Below are positions 1-8,126 of a DNA stretch of 64,000 nt, piece by piece. A program made the translations under genes and the position numbers. Origin of the DNA: Alphaproteobacteria bacterium (lineage in GTDB: Bacteria; Pseudomonadota; Alphaproteobacteria; Micavibrionales; Micavibrionaceae); assembly GCA_016794145.1 (NCBI GenBank), contig JAEUKP010000006.1, forward strand, positions 62,001 to 126,000, written 5' to 3'. Each line of letters opens with the position of its first letter. The stretch's first letter is position 1. Under the pieces are notes generated by a model that saw only the letters and a list, made by a program, of their open reading frames with translations, did no database searches and was not told the DNA's origin.

Positions 1-28
1 AGAATCCTTTGTGTGAAAATATAAAATA

Positions 29-1069
29 ATGACAGGAAGTTTCAATTTCGGGGATTTGCTGGCTCTTATGGGGCTGGTCCAGTCCGTTTATTTGATTGTT
101 TATATCTTGTTCAGAGCAGGACATATTCGGAATGTTATTGTTCCGTCAATGTGTTTTTGTATTTTAGGGCTATCTTTTACGGCAGATTTTGCGGCTCCAC
201 GCTTGAAAGATTCAGTGAATATTCAATTAATCCGTAGTTTGATTTGGATTTCAGTCCCTGCTTTTTCAGTTTTATTCATCGGGCAAGTTGCCAATTTTGG
301 AAAGTTTCCTTCCCGCTCTTATTGGGTTCCTCTTTCTTTGCCTCTTTTGATAGCAGGTCTTGGTTATACTGTTCTTGATGATGAGGATGTTTTAAAAACC
401 TTAGGGATTATTTCTGGTTGTCTATGTTTTCTGGGGCTTTGGGGGGGGCGTCAATCTTTTTCAGATTTAAGAGAGGATCAATATACAAAACAAGAAAGAT
501 ATTGGCTTATTATTTCTTTTCTTATCATGAATATTCTGATTATTTTAGGGTCTTTCCTAGAGGTCTCCGGATATATTCGTGAAGCTGATTTTGTGTTGGT
601 GAGGGATATTCTGGGGATTGGCATGGTTTATCTTGCGTCAACCAGCTTGCTTAGGATTTATCCGCAGGCAGTGATGTTGACTGTAAGGGGTGGTCAAAAA
701 CAGAAAATAGAAAAATTACTTTCCAAAGAAGATGAAATAGTGGTTGGCCGAATTCAGACTCTTCTAGAACTTGATAAAGTTTATCAGGAACAAAACTTTT
801 CGCGTGCCGACTTGGCCAGGGAACTTGATATATCCGAGGCCAACGTCTCTCGTATTATCAGTGCATCTTTCGATAAATCATTGCCGCAACTGATCAATGA
901 ATTGAGAATCAGAGATTCTCTGCAATTGTTACAACAAACAAATGCAGGGATGTCAGTTATTGCAGAACAAGTTGGCTTTTCATCTTTACCGACATTTAAT
1001 CGTGTTTTTAAAGATGTAATGGGAATTTCTCCGTCCGAATATAGGCAACAGAAGAAATCGTCAGAATAG
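29..1069 (+). CDS. Membrane-anchored AraC-family transcriptional regulator
   Basis: The first ~215 residues are a run of hydrophobic segments (about six to seven likely membrane helices). The last ~95 residues (about 252-346) form an AraC-type double helix-turn-helix domain, with ADLARELDISEANVSRII as the first helix pair and GFSSLPTFNRVFKDVMGISP as the typical second half. This layout is known from sensor-type AraC proteins in which a membrane domain takes the place of a cytosolic ligand domain; the signal is unknown. ATG at 29 is the first usable start, because an upstream GTG is followed at once by a stop. The gene converges on thrC with a 2-base gap, so it is not in that operon. The upstream region lies outside the window, so its promoter cannot be judged. 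Confidence 0.8.
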   Translation: MTGSFNFGDLLALMGLVQSVYLIVYILFRAGHIRNVIVPSMCFCILGLSFTADFAAPRLKDSVNIQLIRSLIWISVPAFSVLFIGQVANFGKFPSRSYWVPLSLPLLIAGLGYTVLDDEDVLKTLGIISGCLCFLGLWGGRQSFSDLREDQYTKQERYWLIISFLIMNILIILGSFLEVSGYIREADFVLVRDILGIGMVYLASTSLLRIYPQAVMLTVRGGQKQKIEKLLSKEDEIVVGRIQTLLELDKVYQEQNFSRADLARELDISEANVSRIISASFDKSLPQLINELRIRDSLQLLQQTNAGMSVIAEQVGFSSLPTFNRVFKDVMGISPSEYRQQKKSSE

Positions 1070-1071
1070 AA

Positions 1072-2442
1072 TTAAACAGACAGAAGATGATCTCTGAGGG
1101 ATTGATAATCGTTCTGCATAATCTGATATTTTTCAGGACGTTCCATCAGATCAATCAAATGGGGTGGTAACTTTGGGGATACGCCTGTTGCCTGTTTAAC
1201 CACATCAGGAAATTTTGAAGGATGTGCGCAGGCAAGAGCTACGCAAGGTTTATGATGAATGTAACCTGATTGTTTGAGAGCATGAAGTCCGACAGCCGTG
1301 TGCGGATCAATGATATGCTGGTGATTGGTATAGGTGTCTGAAATCATAGTGATTGTATCTGCATCAGAACAGCGATAGGCCAAAAATTCAGAGCGGATTT
1401 TTTCAAGATAGGGGGCAGGGACGTTGAATTCTCCAGTTTTTTTAAAAGCGTTCATCCATATATCCAATTGATGGGCATCACGATTTATTATTTCAAACAG
1501 AGCACGTTCAAAATTACTGGAAATTTGGATATCCATACTGGGACTATGGCTTGGAATAACAGGTTCCAGTTTCATTTGGCCTGTTTCAAAAAAACGTGTG
1601 AGAATATCATTCCGGTTCGACCCAATCACAAGAGGGCCAATATTGGCGCCCATTTTTTTGGCAACAAATGCTGCGTAAACATTGCCGAAATTTCCAGTCG
1701 GGACCGAGAAAACGGCTTCTTTCTTTAAAGATTTTGCGGCGGACACATAGTAAACAGTTTGTGCAATGATTCGGGCCCAGTTGATAGAATTGATCGCAGA
1801 TAAATTTCTACTCTCACGCAACTGGGGATCAGCGAACGCAGTTTTTACCAAATTCTGGCAATCATCGAATGTTCCTTCAATTGCAATATTGTGAACGTTT
1901 TCTTCAATGACAGACGTCATTTGGCGGCGTTGTATATCTGATGTACGGCCTTTCGGGTGCAGAATGGTAATCGAAATATTCTTACGGCCTTTAAAGGATT
2001 CAATAGCGGCAGAGCCTGTATCCCCTGATGTTGCGCCAATAATTGTAATTTTTTGTCTATCTTGCTCAAGAATATAATCAAAAATACGACCTAGGAATTG
2101 GAGTGCGATATCTTTAAAGGCGAGCGTTGGTCCATGAAACAATTCCATCAGGAACAAATCATCGCCAATCGGGCTAAGCGGCGCAATATCCGAGTTCTTG
2201 AAGACTGAGGCAGAATAAGTATCACTTAAAATCTGACGCAGAGATTCCTCTGGAATACAGTCAGACGTAAAAGGAGATATGACCTTATAAGCGATTTCGG
2301 TGTAATTATCTGTATCAAGGATTGGGGGAATCTGGGGCCATTCATATGGAACAAACAAGCCGCCATCTGGGGCCAATCCTTGAAGGAGGATCGTGCTAAA
2401 CTTTAAAGGGGGTGTTCCGCCACGTGTTGATATAAAGTCCAT
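1072..2442 (-). CDS. thrC: Threonine synthase
   Basis: PLP-dependent enzyme that converts O-phosphohomoserine to threonine, the last step of threonine synthesis. The N-terminus MDFISTRGG and the motif HGPTLAFKDIALQFLG are typical of the long proteobacterial form; the lysine of that motif (about residue 110) binds PLP. ATSGDTGSAA is the phosphate-binding loop. About 456 aa, full length for this class. The open frame extends upstream to a TTG at 2460, but the ATG at 2442 gives the family N-terminus (M-x-I/F-STRG), so I use it. A strong hairpin lies 22 bases upstream of the ATG (see 2464-2494) and may end transcription from the PBP1A gene or attenuate thrC. No homoserine genes are adjacent. Confidence 0.95.
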   Translation of the reverse strand: MDFISTRGGTPPLKFSTILLQGLAPDGGLFVPYEWPQIPPILDTDNYTEIAYKVISPFTSDCIPEESLRQILSDTYSASVFKNSDIAPLSPIGDDLFLMELFHGPTLAFKDIALQFLGRIFDYILEQDRQKITIIGATSGDTGSAAIESFKGRKNISITILHPKGRTSDIQRRQMTSVIEENVHNIAIEGTFDDCQNLVKTAFADPQLRESRNLSAINSINWARIIAQTVYYVSAAKSLKKEAVFSVPTGNFGNVYAAFVAKKMGANIGPLVIGSNRNDILTRFFETGQMKLEPVIPSHSPSMDIQISSNFERALFEIINRDAHQLDIWMNAFKKTGEFNVPAPYLEKIRSEFLAYRCSDADTITMISDTYTNHQHIIDPHTAVGLHALKQSGYIHHKPCVALACAHPSKFPDVVKQATGVSPKLPPHLIDLMERPEKYQIMQNDYQSLRDHLLSV

Positions 2443-2463
2443 GTTCTGATCATATCCCAAAAG

Positions 2464-2494
2464 AAAACTGGGTTCCAGTAGGGAACCCAGTTTT
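2464..2494. terminator. 13-bp perfect hairpin between the PBP1A gene and thrC
   Basis: Arms 2464-2476 and 2482-2494 are perfectly complementary (AAAACTGGGTTCC) around a 5-base loop. T-rich tracts follow on both strands: TTTATTTTTT-like on the plus side and TTTTCTTTT on the minus side. On the minus strand it lies 128 bases after the PBP1A stop and just before thrC, so it can act as the PBP1A terminator or as a leader attenuator of thrC. Confidence 0.75.
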
Positions 2495-2621
2495 TATTTT
2501 TTGATCAAGCTTTCTAAAATGAAGCTCTGATGAGGTAGAACGGCGACAATCTAACATAAATTTTTTTTTATACAAATCTTTTTTGAAAAAGAAAAAGAGG
2601 TGCTGATTTCAACATATCAGA

Positions 2622-5102
2622 TTAATACAGCCCACCGGTTCCCTCCAACGATGTTCCTGATCGGTCATCCGGGTTTGGTGTCAGCATTTCTTTTGCAGGG
2701 AGTGGCGTAGAAATTGATGGAGGTTTATAGACGCCATCGTAAGATGAATCATTATTTTCGCTGGTGGCTCTATCCCCATTTTCAGATGAGAAAGGGCTGT
2801 TATCTGTTGGTTCTGTTCCATCAAGAAACGGTTCCCAAATAGCATTCGGGTCACTTGCATTTGTAGGTTTTCCTGTTCTGGCGTTTACTTGAACCATCCG
2901 CACATCATCAGGAACCCGGAACGGTGTTGCTGGAATATCTTCAAGGGCGGCTTTTATAAATTCTTTAAAAACAGGAACGGCTAATGATCCACCTGTCTCT
3001 TTATCACCCAAAGATTTTGGCTCATCGAAACCGATATAGACACCAGCCACCAAATCAGGTGTGAATCCAATAAACCATGCATCTTTTGAATCATTCGTTG
3101 TACCTGTTTTACCGGCTAATGGGATCCCTAGGTCGGAGAGGGATTTGGCGGTGCCTCTTTGAACAACACCTTCTAGGATAGAGACCATTTGATAGGATGT
3201 TCGTGGATCTGCGATTTGTTCACGATTGTCTGGAATATCCGGGGTTTCTTGATTTTCCCATTTGATTAATGGGCCGCATCCAGTGCAGATACGGTGATCT
3301 CCGCTTTGAATGGTTTTACCGGTTCTATCCTGAACACGGTCAATAAAAATGGGTGATATTTTTTTACCACCATTCACAATCATTCCATAGGCGGCCGTTA
3401 ATTGCATCAGGGTTGTTTCATCTGCTCCTAATACATTCGCAAGGTTGCGTGCCATTTTATCATTAATTCCGAAATTTTTTGCGTAATCAACAACTGTATC
3501 GATTCCAATGGCTTGAGCTAAATGAATAGTCATCAAATTTCGAGATTTTTCAACACCAACACGAAGTGGGGTGGGGCCTAAAAAATCGTCGTGATAATTT
3601 TCAGGTTTCCAGACATTTCCGGCGGTATCAGTGAATGTGATCGGGCTATCCATGATAATTGATGATGGTGTATACCCTTTATCTAAAGCGGCGAGATAAA
3701 CAAAGGGTTTGAAGGCGGATCCAGGTTGACGTTTTGCCTGGGTTGCACGGTTGAATTCATTTCCTTCAGTTTTCCATCCACCTTGCATCGCAAGAACACG
3801 GCCTGTGTTCGGGTCAAGGGCGACTAATGCTCCTTGAACTTTTGGAACTTGGCGGATGTTAAAAATATTTTTTTGTTTTATGGTCTCATCAGCCTTGTCT
3901 GAAAAAGCTTCGGTCATGATGATATCGCCAGATTTTAAGGGATTTGATCCTGTCCATTTGATATCATCAGGAGCAAGTTTTCCTTCGCTTCCATCTGAAA
4001 ATCCGATGCTTCCTTTTGGTGATAAAACCATTGCAATCCGCCATTCAGGAATAATGCCGGGGGGAGGGGGGATATTTTTAAGGGTGGTTTTAAAATCCTT
4101 TATATCGGTTGCTCGACCAATCGGACCTCGCCATCCTCGTTTTCTGTCATACGACATCAGCCCATTCCGAAGAGCTTTTTCTGCGATAGTTTGTAATTTG
4201 GGATCCAGACTTGTCCTGACGGATAGCCCGCCACGATACAATGCCTCATCCCCATAGGTTTTCTGAATCTCGCGGCGGACCTCTTCGGCGAAATAAGGCG
4301 CATTGACAACATCCGAATCGCTTTTAGGAACAGTAATCAAAGGCGTTTTCTGGGCATCATCAGCTTCCTCTTGTGTGATATGTCCATCTTCTAACATGCG
4401 GTCAATCACCCAATTGCGACGACCTATCGCTTCTTCATGACGTGTTTCTGGATTATAATTGTTGGGTGCTTTCGGCAGTGCCGCCAGATAGGCGGCTTCT
4501 GCAATGCTTAATTCATTCAAAGGTTTGTTAAAATAATTCAGAGCTGCGGCGGCGACACCATAAGATCGTTGCCCAAGAAAAATCTGGTTGAGATAAAGTT
4601 CAAGGATTCTGTTCTTTGAGAAGCTTTCCTCAAGCTTGTAGGCCAGGATCGCCTCACGAATTTTGCGTTCATAAGATAATTCGTTGGTCAGCAGAAAATT
4701 CTTTGCAACTTGTTGCGTGATAGTGGATGCTCCGACTGGGCGGCGATCTTTTCCACGATTTTTCAGGTTTGTAACGACCGCACGCGTAACCGCGATGACA
4801 TCAACCCCTTTATGATTGTAAAAATTCTTGTCCTCAGCCGATGTAAAGGCTTGAATAACTCTTTCTGGAATCTCTGTAACGGGAACAAAAATACGCCGTT
4901 CTTGCGCAAATTCGGCAAGAAAACGACCATCGCCTGCATGAACACGGGTTATGACGGGGGGGTGATAGTTTTCTAGATTCTTAAAATCGGGAAGGGCTTG
5001 CCCGAATTTATAAATAATGCCTGCAAAGAGAATGACCCCTGCAATCGCAGCAAGACAACTGATGGAAAAGACAAAAAGGATAAAATGCCAGATAATTTTC
5101 AT
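2622..5102 (-). CDS. mrcA: Penicillin-binding protein 1A (bifunctional transglycosylase/transpeptidase)
   Basis: Class A PBP that polymerises glycan strands and cross-links peptidoglycan at the outer face of the inner membrane. A signal anchor spans residues ~7-32. The GT51 domain shows the catalytic SAEDKNFYNHKG (about 88-99) and GASTITQQVAKN (about 124-135). The transpeptidase has SAFK with active Ser462, SRN at 520-522 and KTGT at 665-668. An insert before KTG contains ICTGCG and a D/N-rich stretch, as is common in alphaproteobacterial PBP1A. The C-terminal ~90 residues are a low-complexity Ser/Pro/Asp tail. 826 aa is normal. It is divergent from rpmG. The same envelope pathway is served by the dcw cluster at 15-29 kb. 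Confidence 0.95.
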   Translation of the reverse strand: MKIIWHFILFVFSISCLAAIAGVILFAGIIYKFGQALPDFKNLENYHPPVITRVHAGDGRFLAEFAQERRIFVPVTEIPERVIQAFTSAEDKNFYNHKGVDVIAVTRAVVTNLKNRGKDRRPVGASTITQQVAKNFLLTNELSYERKIREAILAYKLEESFSKNRILELYLNQIFLGQRSYGVAAAALNYFNKPLNELSIAEAAYLAALPKAPNNYNPETRHEEAIGRRNWVIDRMLEDGHITQEEADDAQKTPLITVPKSDSDVVNAPYFAEEVRREIQKTYGDEALYRGGLSVRTSLDPKLQTIAEKALRNGLMSYDRKRGWRGPIGRATDIKDFKTTLKNIPPPPGIIPEWRIAMVLSPKGSIGFSDGSEGKLAPDDIKWTGSNPLKSGDIIMTEAFSDKADETIKQKNIFNIRQVPKVQGALVALDPNTGRVLAMQGGWKTEGNEFNRATQAKRQPGSAFKPFVYLAALDKGYTPSSIIMDSPITFTDTAGNVWKPENYHDDFLGPTPLRVGVEKSRNLMTIHLAQAIGIDTVVDYAKNFGINDKMARNLANVLGADETTLMQLTAAYGMIVNGGKKISPIFIDRVQDRTGKTIQSGDHRICTGCGPLIKWENQETPDIPDNREQIADPRTSYQMVSILEGVVQRGTAKSLSDLGIPLAGKTGTTNDSKDAWFIGFTPDLVAGVYIGFDEPKSLGDKETGGSLAVPVFKEFIKAALEDIPATPFRVPDDVRMVQVNARTGKPTNASDPNAIWEPFLDGTEPTDNSPFSSENGDRATSENNDSSYDGVYKPPSISTPLPAKEMLTPNPDDRSGTSLEGTGGLY

Positions 5103-5222
5103 GAGGTCTTTATGACATAGGTTTTTTCGGGATAAAACTGTTTATTAACATCTCTTTGTTCCTTTCTTTGGAGCTTGATCGCGATAAAATAAAGAATAAA
5201 GTTAAAAACAGTGTCATTTTTC

Positions 5223-5250
5223 TTGACAGCGTCTTGAAAATCATTAATGT
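5223..5250 (+). promoter_or_regulatory. Sigma-70-type promoter of rpmG
   Basis: TTGACA (5223-5228), a 16-base spacer, then TAATGT (5245-5250). The rpmG ATG lies 35 bases downstream of the -10 box, with AAAGGT as ribosome-binding site 8 bases before it. Confidence 0.6.
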
Positions 5251-5284
5251 GACGCCTGAATTTCATATTTAAAAGGTACTAAAA

Positions 5285-5509
5285 ATGGCTAAAAAAGGCG
5301 CAGTTGTTAAGGTTCGTCTCGTCAGTTCTGGTAAGAACGCGAAAGGAAACCCAACAGGATTTACTTACTATGTTAAGAAGAATCCTAAAAACATTACGGA
5401 AAAAATGTCTTTCCGTAAATATGACCCCCGTGCAATTAATGCTGAAACAGGCAAGCCGGGCTGTCATGTTCTCTTTGAAGAGAAAAAACTCCCCCCCCAT
5501 AAGAAGTAA
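5285..5509 (+). CDS. rpmG: 50S ribosomal protein L33, extended form
   Basis: Small basic protein of the large ribosomal subunit. The core KVRLVSSG...TYYVKKNPKNITEKMSFRKYDP matches L33. At 74 aa it is longer than the usual ~55: there is a short insert near residues 18-25 (KNAKGNPTG) and extra sequence AINAETGKPG before the family-like ending HVLFEEKKL, then PPHKK. No zinc-binding CxxC pairs are present, so this is the Cys-free type. Monocistronic, with its own promoter and a strong terminator at 5567. Confidence 0.9.
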   Translation: MAKKGAVVKVRLVSSGKNAKGNPTGFTYYVKKNPKNITEKMSFRKYDPRAINAETGKPGCHVLFEEKKLPPHKK

Positions 5510-5566
5510 TAAACATGTTTTATGAGCTTCATGCCCTTTGGGTGTGTTGGTTGCAATAAAACTCAG

Positions 5567-5599
5567 AAACCACTCTTTCAAAAGGGAGTGGTTTTTTTT
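5567..5599 (+). terminator. Rho-independent terminator of rpmG
   Basis: Stem AAACCACTC / GAGTGGTTT (5567-5575 with 5586-5594), 10-base loop, followed by an eight-T run ending at 5599. Confidence 0.9.
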
Positions 5600-5629
5600 A
5601 TTTTCTTCATTTGATCTTCAATCAAAGAA

Positions 5630-5652
5630 AAAGCCACCCTTAGGGTGGCTTT
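5630..5652 (-). terminator. Rho-independent terminator of rpsU
   Basis: Stem AAAGCCACCC / GGGTGGCTTT (5630-5639 with 5643-5652). On the minus strand the stem runs into CTTTTTCTTT. It lies 45 bases after the rpsU stop. Confidence 0.85.
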
Positions 5653-5696
5653 TGAAAGAGGAAAGAATCAAAATAAAGAAATTTTAGAACACGAGC

Positions 5697-5903
5697 CTAA
5701 AATCCATCGCGCTCTTTACGTTTCCGATCCATTTTACGAGAACGGCGAACAGATTCGGCTTTCTCACGTTTTTTCTTTTCCGAAGGTTTTTCGAAATCGC
5801 GGCGCATTTTCATTTCACGGAAAATACCTTCACGTTGCATTTTCTTTTTTAGAACGCGCAGTGCTTGATCCACGTTATTGTCACGTACAGATACAGTTAC
5901 CAA
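5697..5903 (-). CDS. rpsU: 30S ribosomal protein S21
   Basis: Small, strongly basic protein of the 30S subunit involved in translation initiation. [20 protein letters not shown] is the S21 signature, followed by the [21 protein letters not shown] region and a Lys/Arg-rich tail; 68 aa is normal. The start is a TTG at 5903: an in-frame stop lies directly upstream, and AAAGGGG sits 10 bases before the TTG on the minus strand. The gene faces rpmG tail to tail, each with its own terminator. Confidence 0.95.
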   Translation of the reverse strand: MVTVSVRDNNVDQALRVLKKKMQREGIFREMKMRRDFEKPSEKKKREKAESVRRSRKMDRKRKERDGF

Positions 5904-5984
5904 TTAGTCATCACCCCTTTCGGATATAAAATATGGTGGATTTCTAACATGAATCTTAAAGATTGCAAGCAAAAACAATCAGTT

Positions 5985-8012
5985 TTAGGCATCAAGGCCA
6001 GTTTTTTCCTGTTTTGAAAATAAATCTGCCCATTCTTCGGGCCATTGATTCACCCATTGATCCGGTTTGAACTGGAATGATAAATCTCCTGTTAGGTGTG
6101 ATTTATCCATCGCACCAGCATATAGTTTTTTCATTTCTCTCTGCATCGGAGGGCTTAAGGGAGATTTCGTTCTCAAGATCATATCAAGACGGGTTGATTG
6201 CATAAACCCATCTACTTGGACGTCTCCCATCCGGGATAAATTTAGGTCGAAGAGGAATCTCAGTTTTCGTCGCTTTTCTGCATTCTCTTGATCTTGGGTT
6301 TCCTTATCAGAAAACTGTTTATAGTATACAGGAGCTTTATGAATCTGATGTTCCCAGAGAAATGGAATGACTGTCATTCGCCAATCCTGAGGAAGTGGAA
6401 TGGTTTCCAGCCGAGAGGTGATCATCATATCTGATGTTACGGATCGGAGAATATCATTTTTCCCCATTTGCCGCATGAATGAAAGCGTTTCGTTCGGAAT
6501 CCATCCATCCATTTGTCCCGATCGCAGCAGTGATAAGAAAAACAGGCTAAGGGCTGGTATTGAGGATGGATTGGCAGGATTAGGAATAATGCGTGCAAAT
6601 GAGTCTGCATGCGGGGGGGATAAATAAGTCAGATTTTTTAACAAGTCATCAAGCGAATCCCATGTTCCAGAGTGAATCCATTTACTCAGAACGGGATAAG
6701 ACAGTTGGTGTTCGATCAACAAGGATTCGTTCTTGATATGGGGTAAAAGGGTTTCGGTCGGCTTGGTGGATGTTGGATCAAGGGCAATAAGAACGGGTGA
6801 TCCTATTTCAAGATTATTGGCTTTAAATTGAAGAGTATAGGTTTGAGATAGTCCTGTCCCCGGCAGTGGAACAGATAAGATAGGTAAGCCATCATCTGTA
6901 AAGCCAAGTGTTTGGGCTGGTGATATGATTGTCTGCAGTGTGGTTTGCAGTGTTGGTTTTGACAACTCTGATGTGCCTGATAAGGGTAAGGTGGAGGGAG
7001 GGGGTAATCCATTTTGTGATCCTGAGATAGATGGCAAAGATATAATTTCCCCATCAACCGATTTGGAAGGATTAAAGAGGGAAAGAGAGCCAGGCATTTC
7101 ATTCGGAAAAAAAATAGTCCCTACCGATTTAAAGAGCGGAGATGCTCCAATTGATTGGAAGAGTGAATTCATTTTGTTTATAAGAGGATCAAGAATAGAA
7201 AGCATTTCAGGGCTTTGCGAGGATCTAAACGCTGCCGAAATCAAAGCCGGGTCAAATCGACTTAAAACCGTAATCAGAGACTGGCGAAGCGCGGTTTGAT
7301 TGTTTGGAAGACTTTCGATCTGATCAATAAGATTCGAGATCAGCCCAATAATATCCAAAGGTTTAGGAAGGTGTCGTGAAATTTGGATTGGAAGACTGTT
7401 GGGGGCAAGAGGATATAGTCTTATCATCTGACCAGCTTGTAACATCCCTCCGGCAATAGGGAGTGGAGATGATTTTTGCGCTGGTAGTGGGGCTCCCATT
7501 GATGAAATCACATCACGGAGAGTCTCTGTTTGTAATTTCGTTGAAAGTGGAAGAGGGATATCTGCTTTCAATTTATCAGCCGTTATTTTAACCAACTCAT
7601 TTGCACGTGCAGTATCTGGCGGCAGCTTATTTTGTAAGGATTCTAAGACAACGGTGTCAGATGTTTCGCCAGGCTTGGTATCAGGAAGATGTCCAACGGA
7701 TGGGCTGTTCGGTTTGATATAAGCTTGTTGTGGTGTGCGCCCCGGTGGAATCTCAAGATCAATCTGTAATCCTGTAGGAAGGCTGGCGCGGTCTTTCAGT
7801 AAAATACGAATCTCGCCATGATCTGTTTTGACGGTCATTGATCCATCTGGATTGGCTCCACTAACAGTTCCTGATACTTTGACCGGGTATTGTGTTGTGT
7901 TCTTTGCAAGGTCAGGAACAAATATCAACCGGACAGCGATATGGTCCATTTTGGCTTTTGCAGATAGATTGCCAAATGCTGCTGGCGGAAGTGTCGGGGG
8001 ATGAGAGGCCAT
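5985..8012 (-). CDS. Pro/Ser-rich protein with FliK-like C-terminal region
   Basis: 675 aa. The N-terminal ~110 residues could be a small beta-rich module (VSGTVSGANPDGSMTVKTD). The middle is rich in Pro, Ser and Leu and looks disordered. The C-terminal third has a region around residues 585-610 (RRKLRFLFDLNLSRMGDVQV) that resembles the C-terminal domain of FliK-type flagellar hook-length control proteins, which also have long low-complexity middles. The match is by pattern only, and no flagellar genes flank it apart from a FliJ-like gene at 29.2 kb. On the minus strand TATAAT lies exactly 6 bases before the ATG (8019-8024), so the mRNA may be leaderless. Confidence 0.5.
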   Translation of the reverse strand: MASHPPTLPPAAFGNLSAKAKMDHIAVRLIFVPDLAKNTTQYPVKVSGTVSGANPDGSMTVKTDHGEIRILLKDRASLPTGLQIDLEIPPGRTPQQAYIKPNSPSVGHLPDTKPGETSDTVVLESLQNKLPPDTARANELVKITADKLKADIPLPLSTKLQTETLRDVISSMGAPLPAQKSSPLPIAGGMLQAGQMIRLYPLAPNSLPIQISRHLPKPLDIIGLISNLIDQIESLPNNQTALRQSLITVLSRFDPALISAAFRSSQSPEMLSILDPLINKMNSLFQSIGASPLFKSVGTIFFPNEMPGSLSLFNPSKSVDGEIISLPSISGSQNGLPPPSTLPLSGTSELSKPTLQTTLQTIISPAQTLGFTDDGLPILSVPLPGTGLSQTYTLQFKANNLEIGSPVLIALDPTSTKPTETLLPHIKNESLLIEHQLSYPVLSKWIHSGTWDSLDDLLKNLTYLSPPHADSFARIIPNPANPSSIPALSLFFLSLLRSGQMDGWIPNETLSFMRQMGKNDILRSVTSDMMITSRLETIPLPQDWRMTVIPFLWEHQIHKAPVYYKQFSDKETQDQENAEKRRKLRFLFDLNLSRMGDVQVDGFMQSTRLDMILRTKSPLSPPMQREMKKLYAGAMDKSHLTGDLSFQFKPDQWVNQWPEEWADLFSKQEKTGLDA

Positions 8013-8073
8013 AGGGATATTATAACTTTTTTAAAATGAAAAGTCGTTAACGTCTTGATACAGGATTGGCATA

Positions 8074-8101
8074 AAAAACCCACCAAAGAAGGTGGGTTTT
8101 T
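8074..8101 (-). terminator. Rho-independent terminator of ftsZ
   Basis: Stem AAAAACCCACC / GGTGGGTTTTT (8074-8084 with 8091-8101), loop AAAGAA. It lies 25 bases after the ftsZ stop, with T-rich ends on both strands. Confidence 0.85.
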
Positions 8102-8126
8102 GTGATCAAAGATAAGAATGAATCAA

